A stretch of DNA of 5,101 nt from NCBI GenBank assembly GCA_027489915.1, contig JAIXZB010000154.1, positions 1 through 5,101 on the forward strand, written 5' to 3'. The position numbers and the translations under genes are program-made. The notes under the pieces are model-generated. The model searched no databases and was not told where the DNA came from. It worked only from the letters and a program-made list of their open reading frames with translations. This document shows positions 1-5,101 of this stretch, in pieces. This stretch comes from Rickettsiales bacterium (lineage in GTDB: Bacteria > Pseudomonadota > Alphaproteobacteria > Rickettsiales > UBA3002). Position 1 is the stretch's first letter. Every line of letters begins with the position of its first letter.

Positions 1-276
1 AAGCACACCGCGTGTAAGTAAGCGGGTGGCAATACGCCCAGACATCGATTGTTGCCAATCGGGCTTTTCATCGGCACCTCGAATAAGCGAGCGGCCATAA
101 AGATACTGATCGTACGAGCTACCGCGACTTTGCGGATTTTTCGGATCGTAGCTGAATTGATCTGCTAAAGGCTGCGATGCAACGGAAGAATCTGCGACCG
201 AATGCGCACGCAAGGCATGCGCTGAGCGCTGCTGATCGGTGAGTGATTGTTGTTCAAACTGTAAATGCGATTGCAA
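1..276 (-). CDS. Unrecognised protein, N-terminal part, runs off the left edge
   Basis: The minus strand is open from the in-frame stop at 309-307 to the window edge, and the translation looks like real protein. I do not recognise the family. The only reasonable start before the body of the protein is TTG at 276-274, which has AAAGAGG upstream; the first in-frame ATG is not until 45-43 and would discard most of the readable sequence. From TTG the visible part is 92 residues. Residues 1-40 are Gln/Ser/Ala/His-rich and probably disordered. Residues 41-66 carry a Tyr/Asp/Gly/Arg-rich stretch (FSYDPKNP, then SSYDQYLYGRSLIRG). Residues 74-92 (DWQQSMSGRIATRLLTRGVL) look like the start of a basic amphipathic or membrane-proximal helix. 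No signal peptide is visible. The gene diverges from the 841-residue gene across 249 bp. Coding status is fairly sure; start and function are not. Confidence 0.7.
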   Translation of the reverse strand, partial: MQSHLQFEQQSLTDQQRSAHALRAHSVADSSVASQPLADQFSYDPKNPQSRGSSYDQYLYGRSLIRGADEKPDWQQSMSGRIATRLLTRGVL

Positions 277-288
277 ACGCGGAACAGA

Positions 289-295
289 CCTCTTT
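289..295 (-). promoter_or_regulatory. Ribosome binding site supporting a TTG start
   Basis: On the minus strand this reads AAAGAGG, 12 nt before the TTG at 276-274. The spacing is rather long, but it is the only purine-rich SD-like match in the short interval between the upstream stop (309-307) and the coding region, so it supports TTG as the start. Confidence 0.45.
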
Positions 296-325
296 AAATT
301 ACAGCTTTAATCTACCATTTCCGAA

Positions 326-354
326 GGTTAACGACTGTGAAGCTTTTATGACAA
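326..354 (-). promoter_or_regulatory. Possible promoter for the leftward gene
   Basis: On the minus strand TTGTCA (354-349) is a good -35 match. After 17 bp it is followed by TTAACC (331-326), a poor -10. The same TTGTCA hexamer and 17-bp spacing occur in the much better promoter before rpsB. The position suits a short leader before the TTG start, but the weak -10 leaves this tentative. Confidence 0.25.
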
Positions 355-403
355 ATCATGTATTTCTGTTGCATAAAAACACCTGCTGCAGCGCAACATT
401 AAG

Positions 404-431
404 CAATTGAAAAATAGTAATGTTTCAATTG
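404..431. repeat. Perfect 9-bp inverted repeat in the divergent intergenic region
   Basis: CAATTGAAA (404-412) and TTTCAATTG (423-431) are exact reverse complements separated by 10 bp. The centre-to-centre distance of the arms is 19 bp, about two helical turns, which suits a dimeric regulator binding one face of the DNA. It lies between two divergent genes, so it could be an operator for either or both. No U-tract follows on either strand, so a terminator is unlikely. Function is inferred from position and symmetry only. Confidence 0.45.
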
Positions 432-432
432 T

Positions 433-445
433 GTGAAGATTTCAC
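433..445. repeat. Short palindrome GTGAA-GAT-TTCAC beside the larger inverted repeat
   Basis: GTGAA (433-437) and TTCAC (441-445) are perfect reverse complements around a 3-bp centre. It begins 2 bp after the 404-431 repeat, and the TGAA/TTCA core resembles the inner ends of that repeat, giving four related half-sites in 42 bp. This suggests a compound binding site, although short AT-rich palindromes also arise by chance. Confidence 0.35.
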
Positions 446-510
446 TCTACCATCTAATTTACCGCGCTAATTTCCACAGTTACTCTAAAATAAAGGCGTA
501 AAAATTAAAC

Positions 511-514
511 AGGA
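511..514 (+). promoter_or_regulatory. Weak ribosome binding site of the 841-residue gene
   Basis: AGGA lies 11 nt before the ATG at 526, a longer spacing than the AGGAG before rpsB. A nearer AGGG (519-522) is too close to the ATG to be a good site. An in-frame TAA at 499-501 and the absence of any ATG, GTG or TTG codon between it and 526 fix the start regardless. Translation initiation is probably modest. Confidence 0.45.
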
Positions 515-525
515 ACTCAGGGCTT

Positions 526-3051
526 ATGCCCCCCAAAGATACAATTGCTCAACCTAATGCAGGCTCCAGCCTTGGAAGTTCCGTGCTTTCGAAGGCAGAA
601 TGGTTTGCTGATAATGCCTACATTCCCCCTGGAATGCATAGGCTGCTGACTGCTTTTGGGTTAACGGCAGGCCTATGGACTGGCCGACAGTTGATGGATG
701 TTATTACGGCGCGCAGATCCTCGGATGGTGAAAATATACCTGCAGATAGTGTGCCCGAAATTCTACGCCCCCTGCACGGAATAATGCGCTACAACCCATA
801 TTCAGACGCCCCCTCAGACAGATGGATGGGGGTACTAGACGCTATAGGCCCTGTGGCAATGGGTGCATTCGGTGCATATCTGGGCAGCAAACATTTTTTT
901 GATAACACATTCAAAGGCAAACCACTTCATGGTCTTAATGCCTCAGTAAAAAAACAACTTCAAGAGCAAGGCGGAAAAGTTACGCTCGATATTGCTGATG
1001 GCATGATGAGTAAGCAGCAATCCGATGCGATAAGCAAATCAGCAAGCGCAACCTTTGTGATTGGAAGCAGCGCAGGAAGCCAGCTTACAGGGGCCTTAAG
1101 CCCACTCAATAACGGCATGAATGCCGCACGTTTTCAGCAGGGAAACATGCGCAATATTAGCCTTCCCTTACCCACTTTCATGGCAAAATATGCAGAGAAA
1201 ATTCTTGGGAACCACGGCAGCACATCAAGACGCATTGTGCCCGCTATTCGTGAATGGACCACATGGGCTAAGTCCAATATCGCACACAATCCATCAATCG
1301 ATTGGAGAAATGAACGTGAAATTATTAAGCGTGCCGATGATTTACTTCAACAATTTCCAACACTAACAAAAGCAGAGCGAATTGCTTTTTATAAACAATG
1401 TGACACCGTTTTGGATAAAATCACAGATGAAGCACGCAAGCTTAAGGCGCATAATATCTCCGTCGCACAGCTTGAAGATGCACTTTACACCTTTGCTCAC
1501 AAGAACATCTCTGGCGAGGGTTTGGAAAAACTCTACCTTAATGCAGGCATTGATATTCGCAAAGCGCAAACACCAGATTTTGGCCCATTTACAGCCATCA
1601 GCCGCATATTCGGTTCAGGTAAAGAAGAATCAGAAACCCTCTCGGCACTACACAAACACTGGAAAGAAGATCTGAAACTTGATGTATCAAACTTAAACAA
1701 CACCATTAAAACAAGCACATCCTCCAAAGCAATTGCACTTGCCACCACAGGGGGCACATTGGCAGCAGGAGCTGGATTTTTGCTATCAAATAATAGCAAA
1801 AAATTACAAGAAAAAGAACTACACACATCTGAAAATAGACAAGAAAAGCAATCTAATAACATAATTGATTGGCTGAACGGTAAGCCATTAGACGCCATGC
1901 AATGGATGAGTCGCGTTTTAATCGCCCCACCCAGTATGCACCGCTTCATGAGCGCAGCATATTTATCTGGCGGATTATGGCTTGGCATGAAAGTGGCAGA
2001 TGTAATGACCGGTAGGCATTTGCCAAACATACGCGCCGCCGAAACTGCAAAATCACTTATTACTAAAGATCAACTAGCTGCGTGGAATCCACTGCGAATA
2101 CTTCATGGAACCATGAGTTACACGCCAGGCCTAAGCACTACCAAAGACAGATGGCGGCAAGTGGCACACCACATGATTCCTGTCGCGGCTGGAGCAGTTG
2201 GAACCTACACAGGTAGCAACATGTTTTTCAAAGACCGTGCTAGAGATCTACAAGCCCCCGAATATTTGGAAGAATATGCCGATGCTATAAGTTACCAGCA
2301 ATCGAAACCTTTTGGATTGCTTACTGGCATTACCTCAATTTTCAACACGGGCTCTGGTATTCATATCCTTCCAGTATTCAACTATTCTGCCAACCTACAC
2401 AACCGCTACCTACTTGCTAACGGACAACAAGTTGCATTCCCCATTATTGGCAAATGGTGGTCGGGCAATGCAAGCACCTTGCCTTGGGGTGTAACCAAAA
2501 CACTCAAATACACCGTCAATTATTTAAGCGCGAACCCTACTGAACATCCACGTGAATTGCCTGATTTAATACATGCGGTGACAGCAAAGCTCTTTCCTGC
2601 GCTTGAGGCAAAAGAATTGGCAATCAAAGAAGATGCTTTGATGAAAATAATACACGATATACGCGCGCCATTTTTGATTGAAGGCACCCTATTGCCTGCA
2701 CAGCAACCGAAACTAAGAGAAGCGCTTACTAACACGCTAACGAAATCGGGCTTAGAAACAACATTACAACAGGCTGGATTCGATATTACAAAAGCGGATT
2801 TAAGTAACAACGGCGCATCAGGTGCTATTGCCAATGCACTAGGTCAAGCCCACGCCGTTAAAACACTCGAAGAAACCTATAAAGCAAAAGCCATTACGCG
2901 ATTGCAAAAAATAGAGAACAAGAACAATACATTAGCACAAAAAAACATCGTGCCTGCTGGCAATAAAACCTCCGATGCATTCCAGTCACGCATTCAAAAA
3001 GAACGTGAGCAAAATCAAGAAGTGCCAAGACCAGCAACGCTTTCTATTTAA
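526..3051 (+). CDS. Large unrecognised protein with an internal duplication (841 aa)
   Basis: I cannot assign this protein to a known family. It consists of two colinear diverged units, residues about 25-348 and 457-758. Matching blocks are 34-63 with 468-497 (PPxMHR, GLWxG, DVxTxR; 15 of 30 identical), 83-125 with 526-568 (LHGxMxYxP, DRW, PVAxGA, GSxxFF; 21 of 43 identical) and 332-347 with 742-757 (GLE, AG.DI.KA; 9 of 16). Both units keep the glycine spacing G-x2-G-x3-G (113/116/120 and 556/559/563) in a hydrophobic stretch, suggesting helix packing or shallow membrane insertion. The linker 349-456 has a hydrophobic run at 402-420 and then a Lys/Glu/Gln-rich part at 424-447. The tail 775-841 is charged, possibly coiled coil, and ends in a Pro-containing segment. 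No signal peptide or catalytic motif is visible. The start is fixed by the upstream in-frame stop at 499-501. Codon use does not look foreign beside rpsB and tsf. Coding is certain; function and location are unknown. Confidence 0.93.
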   Translation: MPPKDTIAQPNAGSSLGSSVLSKAEWFADNAYIPPGMHRLLTAFGLTAGLWTGRQLMDVITARRSSDGENIPADSVPEILRPLHGIMRYNPYSDAPSDRWMGVLDAIGPVAMGAFGAYLGSKHFFDNTFKGKPLHGLNASVKKQLQEQGGKVTLDIADGMMSKQQSDAISKSASATFVIGSSAGSQLTGALSPLNNGMNAARFQQGNMRNISLPLPTFMAKYAEKILGNHGSTSRRIVPAIREWTTWAKSNIAHNPSIDWRNEREIIKRADDLLQQFPTLTKAERIAFYKQCDTVLDKITDEARKLKAHNISVAQLEDALYTFAHKNISGEGLEKLYLNAGIDIRKAQTPDFGPFTAISRIFGSGKEESETLSALHKHWKEDLKLDVSNLNNTIKTSTSSKAIALATTGGTLAAGAGFLLSNNSKKLQEKELHTSENRQEKQSNNIIDWLNGKPLDAMQWMSRVLIAPPSMHRFMSAAYLSGGLWLGMKVADVMTGRHLPNIRAAETAKSLITKDQLAAWNPLRILHGTMSYTPGLSTTKDRWRQVAHHMIPVAAGAVGTYTGSNMFFKDRARDLQAPEYLEEYADAISYQQSKPFGLLTGITSIFNTGSGIHILPVFNYSANLHNRYLLANGQQVAFPIIGKWWSGNASTLPWGVTKTLKYTVNYLSANPTEHPRELPDLIHAVTAKLFPALEAKELAIKEDALMKIIHDIRAPFLIEGTLLPAQQPKLREALTNTLTKSGLETTLQQAGFDITKADLSNNGASGAIANALGQAHAVKTLEETYKAKAITRLQKIENKNNTLAQKNIVPAGNKTSDAFQSRIQKEREQNQEVPRPATLSI
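598..1569 (+). repeat. Protein-level repeat unit 1 of the 841-residue gene
   Basis: This codes for residues 25-348. Its landmarks in order are PPGMHR (34-39), GLWTG (49-53), LHGIMRY (83-89), DRW (98-100), the glycine-spaced hydrophobic stretch (109-121), GSKHFF (120-125), a central Asn/Gly/Ser-rich stretch (180-215), NPSIDWRNE (255-263), FPTL (277-280) and GLEKLYLNAGIDIRKA (332-347). Each has a counterpart in the same order in unit 2. The DNA is no longer obviously similar, so the duplication is old. Confidence 0.75.
1894..2799 (+). repeat. Protein-level repeat unit 2 of the 841-residue gene
   Basis: This codes for residues 457-758. Its landmarks are PPSMHR (468-473), GLWLG (483-487), LHGTMSY (526-532), DRW (541-543), the stretch at 552-564 with the same glycine spacing as unit 1, GSNMFF (563-568), a central aromatic/Asn stretch (606-640), NPTEHPRE (670-677), FPAL (690-693) and GLETTLQQAGFDITKA (742-757). 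It is shorter than unit 1, mainly between the GS..FF block and the NP block and in the segment after FPAL. Confidence 0.75.
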
Positions 3052-3057
3052 TTTTGC

Positions 3058-3086
3058 TTGTCATACCCACAAGAAATCCATATAAG
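3058..3086 (+). promoter_or_regulatory. Promoter of the rpsB-tsf operon
   Basis: TTGTCA (3058-3063) is followed by a 17-bp spacer and TATAAG (3081-3086). Each hexamer matches the sigma-70 consensus at 5 of 6 positions with ideal spacing. It starts 6 nt after the stop codon of the upstream gene and predicts transcription starting near 3093. No terminator separates it from the upstream gene, so some read-through is possible. It is the strongest promoter I can see in the window, as expected for a ribosomal protein operon. Confidence 0.75.
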
Positions 3087-3092
3087 CCCTAC

Positions 3093-3226
3093 ACCCTTGC
3101 ACTGCGATGGTCGTAATGCTTGAGGTACCCACACACGGGTTACAAGGGGAATAACCGCCCCGCCGGTGCATTCACCTGAATGCGCAAGGCCCGTGGAGGA
3201 TTAACCGGTAAACAGGAGATTTTATT
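3093..3226 (+). promoter_or_regulatory. Structured 5' leader of rpsB, candidate autoregulatory element
   Basis: This untranslated stretch of about 134 nt is longer than ribosome binding needs. Its most convincing hairpin is at 3166-3185, an 8-bp stem with one G-U pair and loop ACCU. Others are 3125-3143 (ACCC/GGGU extended past a bulge) and 3146-3161 (GGGG/CCCC, 8-nt loop). CCGGT (3163-3167) can also pair with ACCGG (3204-3208), enclosing the main hairpin and ending just before the SD. In E. coli and other gammaproteobacteria S2 represses its own operon through the rpsB leader; whether this one does the same is inference. I do not recognise it as a named RNA motif. Confidence 0.45.
3214..3218 (+). 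promoter_or_regulatory. Ribosome binding site of rpsB
   Basis: AGGAG lies 8 nt before the ATG at 3227, a strong SD at good spacing. A second SD-like sequence, GGAGGA (3195-3200), lies upstream but is too far from the start to serve it directly and has no start codon at a suitable distance. Confidence 0.8.
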
Positions 3227-4156
3227 ATGGCGATTCCCGCCTTTTCGATGCGCGAGCTGATTGATGCTGGCGTTCACTTCGGCCACAAAACTAAACGTTG
3301 GAACCCTCGTATGGCGCCATTCATTTATGGTACCCGCAACGATGTACATATCATAGATTTGCAACAGACCGTTCCTATGCTTCACCGCGCACTGCACGCT
3401 GTGCGCTCAACTGCTAACAAACAAGGTCGTATTCTTTTCGTTGGCACCAAGCGTCAAGCATCGGACGCAGTTGCTGAAGCAGCGCGCCGTTCAGGACAAT
3501 ATTACGTGAATCAACGTTGGTTGGGCGGCATGCTCACCAACTGGTCAACCATCCAGAACTCGATTCGCCAACTGCGTAAAATCGAAGAAACGTTGAACAA
3601 TCCTGGCCGTGGACTCACCAAAAAAGAGTTGCTCACCATGGAGCGCCAACGTGACAAACTTGAAAAATCTCTTGGCGGAATCCGCGATATGGGTGGCTTG
3701 CCAGACATGCTGTTCATCATCGACACCAACCGCGAAGAACTGGCAGTTAAAGAAGCGCAGAAACTGGGCATTCCTATCGCTGCTATTATCGATCCCAATT
3801 GCACTGCAGAAGGCATCGATTTCCCAATCCCAGGTAACGATGATGCAACACGCGCCATCAAACTCTACTGCCGCCTGATTTCGGATGCTGCACTCGATGG
3901 TCTTCAACAAGGTCTTGGTGCATCAGCAATTGACTTTGGTGCCGCAGAAGAACCTGTTGAGCTTGAATCTGCTTCGACCGAGGCTAAATCGGAAGAGGCC
4001 GCTGGTGAAAAGAAATCGAAATCCACCACCAAAAAACAAGCCTATGCTGAAGCTGCTAAAAAAGCCGCTGGCAAACCTGCTGATGAGGCTGCTTCAGAAG
4101 AAACAGCAGAAGCTAAGCCTGCAAAAAAAGCAGCGCCACGAAAAAAATCAGCGTAA
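3227..4156 (+). CDS. rpsB: 30S ribosomal protein S2
   Basis: S2 binds the small ribosomal subunit between head and body late in assembly, is needed for S1 to bind, and so supports mRNA recruitment. The 309-residue product has the S2 N-terminal signature (LIDAGVHFGH, 11-20, followed by KTKRWNPRM), the conserved block VNQRWLGGMLTNW (94-106), a coiled-coil hairpin region (about 107-150) and the second S2 signature from PDMLFIIDTNREE (159-171) to LGIPI (180-184). The core ends near residue 230. E. coli S2 is about 241 residues; here a tail of roughly 70 residues rich in Ala, Lys and Glu follows, acidic first and then strongly basic (KPAKKAAPRKKSA at the end). Such extensions are common in alphaproteobacterial S2. 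The start is set by AGGAG 8 nt upstream and agreement with the family N-terminus. tsf follows after 26 nt, the usual order. Confidence 0.98.
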   Translation: MAIPAFSMRELIDAGVHFGHKTKRWNPRMAPFIYGTRNDVHIIDLQQTVPMLHRALHAVRSTANKQGRILFVGTKRQASDAVAEAARRSGQYYVNQRWLGGMLTNWSTIQNSIRQLRKIEETLNNPGRGLTKKELLTMERQRDKLEKSLGGIRDMGGLPDMLFIIDTNREELAVKEAQKLGIPIAAIIDPNCTAEGIDFPIPGNDDATRAIKLYCRLISDAALDGLQQGLGASAIDFGAAEEPVELESASTEAKSEEAAGEKKSKSTTKKQAYAEAAKKAAGKPADEAASEETAEAKPAKKAAPRKKSA

Positions 4157-4172
4157 TTGGAAGTACTCACAT

Positions 4173-4176
4173 GGAG
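4173..4176 (+). promoter_or_regulatory. Ribosome binding site that favours the second ATG of tsf
   Basis: GGAG, within GGAGAAAG, lies 6 nt before the ATG at 4183. An in-frame ATG at 4171 overlaps this site and has a weaker GGAAG 7 nt upstream. The stronger SD favours 4183. Confidence 0.65.
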
Positions 4177-4182
4177 AAAGTA

Positions 4183-5101
4183 ATGTCTACAGCAGTAATT
4201 AAAGACCTGCGCGAGCGCACTGGCGCAGGCATGATGGATTGCAAACGCGCCCTCGACGAAAACGGTGGCGATATGGAAAAAGCAATCGATTGGCTTCGCA
4301 AAAAAGGTATTGCTTCAGCTGCCAAAAAATCAGGTCGCATCGCAGCTGAAGGTTTGGTTTCTGTGGCAAATAGCGGCAATACAGCAGCCATGATTGAGCT
4401 GAATTCGGAAACAGATTTCGTTGCCCGCAACGAGCAGTTCCAACAGTTAGCCGAAGTGATTGCCGGCTATGCATTAGCAAAAGATGGTAACATTGATGCT
4501 ATCAAGGCCCATACTTGCAGCATTTTCAACAAGCCTGTTGAAAATGTTGTTATGGATGCTATTGCAACCATTGGTGAAAACATTCAGCTTCGCCGCTCCG
4601 TTGCACTCAGTGTAAAAGAAGGTGTGGTTGCAAGCTACATTCACAGCGCCATTAAGCCCGGTATGGGTAAAATCGGTGTGCTTGTTGCCCTTGAATCAAC
4701 AGGTAACAAAGATGTGCTGAATGCACTTGGCAAGCAAATCGCCATGCATGTGGCTGCTGCCAAACCAGAAGCACTGAACAAAGAACAGGTGGATGCAAGC
4801 AAACTGCAGCGCGAACGTGCAGTGCTTATTGACCAAGCCGTTGCTTCAGGCAAACCTGCAGAAGGAGCAGAAAAAATGGTCGAAGGCCGCATCCGCAAAT
4901 ACTACGAAGAAGTAGTACTGCTTGAGCAGCTTTTTGTGATTGATGGCAAAACCAAAATTGCGGACGTCGTCAAAGCAGCAGAAAAAGATGCTGGAGCGCC
5001 AATTACATTGGCTGCATTCGAGCGCTTTGCACTGGGTGAAGGCATTGAAAAACAAGAAGATGACTTTGCTGCAGAAGTGGCTAAAGCCGCAGGTGTTGCG
5101 T
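4183..5101 (+). CDS. tsf: Elongation factor Ts, probably lacking only its stop codon
   Basis: EF-Ts is the cytoplasmic nucleotide exchange factor that releases GDP from EF-Tu so it can bind GTP and aminoacyl-tRNA again. The N-terminal domain has the family signature LRERTGAGMMDCKRAL (9-24), and the second signature ELNSETDFVAR (72-82) contains the TDFV motif whose Asp-Phe pair inserts into EF-Tu near the Mg2+ site. Core subdomains follow, with IATIGENIQLRR (127-138), a dimerisation-like coiled region (about 195-245, including MVEGRIRKYYEE) and the C-terminal module ending GEGIEKQEDDFAAEVAKAAG. From 4183 the window holds 306 codons plus one T, matching the usual alphaproteobacterial length, so the T is probably the first base of the stop codon. 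Starting at 4171 would add MEKV; the SD at 4173-4176 argues against that. It is cotranscribed with rpsB, and no terminator or new promoter is seen in the 26-nt gap. Confidence 0.97.
   Translation, partial: MSTAVIKDLRERTGAGMMDCKRALDENGGDMEKAIDWLRKKGIASAAKKSGRIAAEGLVSVANSGNTAAMIELNSETDFVARNEQFQQLAEVIAGYALAKDGNIDAIKAHTCSIFNKPVENVVMDAIATIGENIQLRRSVALSVKEGVVASYIHSAIKPGMGKIGVLVALESTGNKDVLNALGKQIAMHVAAAKPEALNKEQVDASKLQRERAVLIDQAVASGKPAEGAEKMVEGRIRKYYEEVVLLEQLFVIDGKTKIADVVKAAEKDAGAPITLAAFERFALGEGIEKQEDDFAAEVAKAAGVA

Noticed and set aside
458..491. Promoter for the 841-residue gene (TTTACC with TAAAAT)
   Set aside because: TAAAAT (486-491) is a fair -10, but the best -35 (458-463) is 22 bp away. At 17 bp the -10 would be TACTCT, which is poor. 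No convincing pair was found.
1533..2030. 165-codon open frame on the minus strand inside the large gene
   Set aside because: It lies wholly within the clearly coding 841-residue frame, has low-complexity Ser/Phe/Cys-rich content typical of an antisense shadow, and shows no recognisable domain or convincing RBS.
3107..3154. 15-codon upstream ORF in the rpsB leader (starts MVVML, ends at TAA)
   Set aside because: It has no Shine-Dalgarno sequence, starts only about 14 nt after the predicted transcription start, and has no run of regulatory codons pointing to attenuation.
3146..3161. GGGG/CCCC hairpin as an intrinsic terminator for the large gene
   Set aside because: The stem is only 4 bp, no U-tract follows, and it lies downstream of the rpsB promoter, where it would stop rpsB transcription.
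3180..3260. Small ORF starting at ATG 3180 and overlapping the rpsB start
   Set aside because: It has no SD, its ATG lies inside the stem of the best leader hairpin, and it overlaps rpsB out of frame.
4171..4182. ATG at 4171 as the start of tsf
   Set aside because: It is in frame and possible, but it overlaps the strong GGAG site for ATG 4183. The added MEKV has no clear support from family N-termini, which vary here.

Overview
The window reads as chromosomal DNA from an alphaproteobacterium of moderate G+C. The S2 and EF-Ts proteins are both of alphaproteobacterial type: S2 opens MAIPAFSMRELIDAGVHFGH, and EF-Ts has the long form of about 306 residues. I cannot place the organism more finely. 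A free-living or host-associated member of a less-studied order is possible, but that is a guess.

Layout, left to right. (1) Positions 276 to 1, minus strand: the N-terminal 92 codons of an unrecognised gene that runs off the left edge and apparently starts at TTG. (2) Positions 277-525: a divergent intergenic region with two adjacent palindromes (404-431 and 433-445) that could be operators shared by the two outward-facing genes. (3) Positions 526-3051, plus strand: an 841-residue protein I cannot assign to a family. It is built from two diverged copies of a unit of roughly 300-325 residues, joined by a linker with a hydrophobic segment. (4) Positions 3052-3226: a well-formed sigma-70-type promoter (TTGTCA, 17 bp, TATAAG) starting just after the stop of the large gene, then a leader of about 134 nt with several possible hairpins. 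(5) Positions 3227-4156: rpsB, ribosomal protein S2, with a long Ala/Lys/Glu-rich C-terminal tail. (6) Positions 4183-5101: tsf, elongation factor Ts, complete except for what is probably just its stop codon.

rpsB and tsf form the usual translation operon: S2 joins the small ribosomal subunit and EF-Ts recycles EF-Tu. They have their own promoter and leader, so the upstream large gene is probably a separate transcription unit. The large gene and the left-edge gene are divergent neighbours and may be co-regulated, but nothing in the sequence ties their functions together.

The most unusual content is the internally duplicated 841-residue protein and its divergent partner. The rpsB leader, with mutually exclusive helices and a possible contact with the Shine-Dalgarno sequence, is the best regulatory candidate. 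I saw no tRNA, rRNA, CRISPR array, insertion sequence or clear intrinsic terminator.
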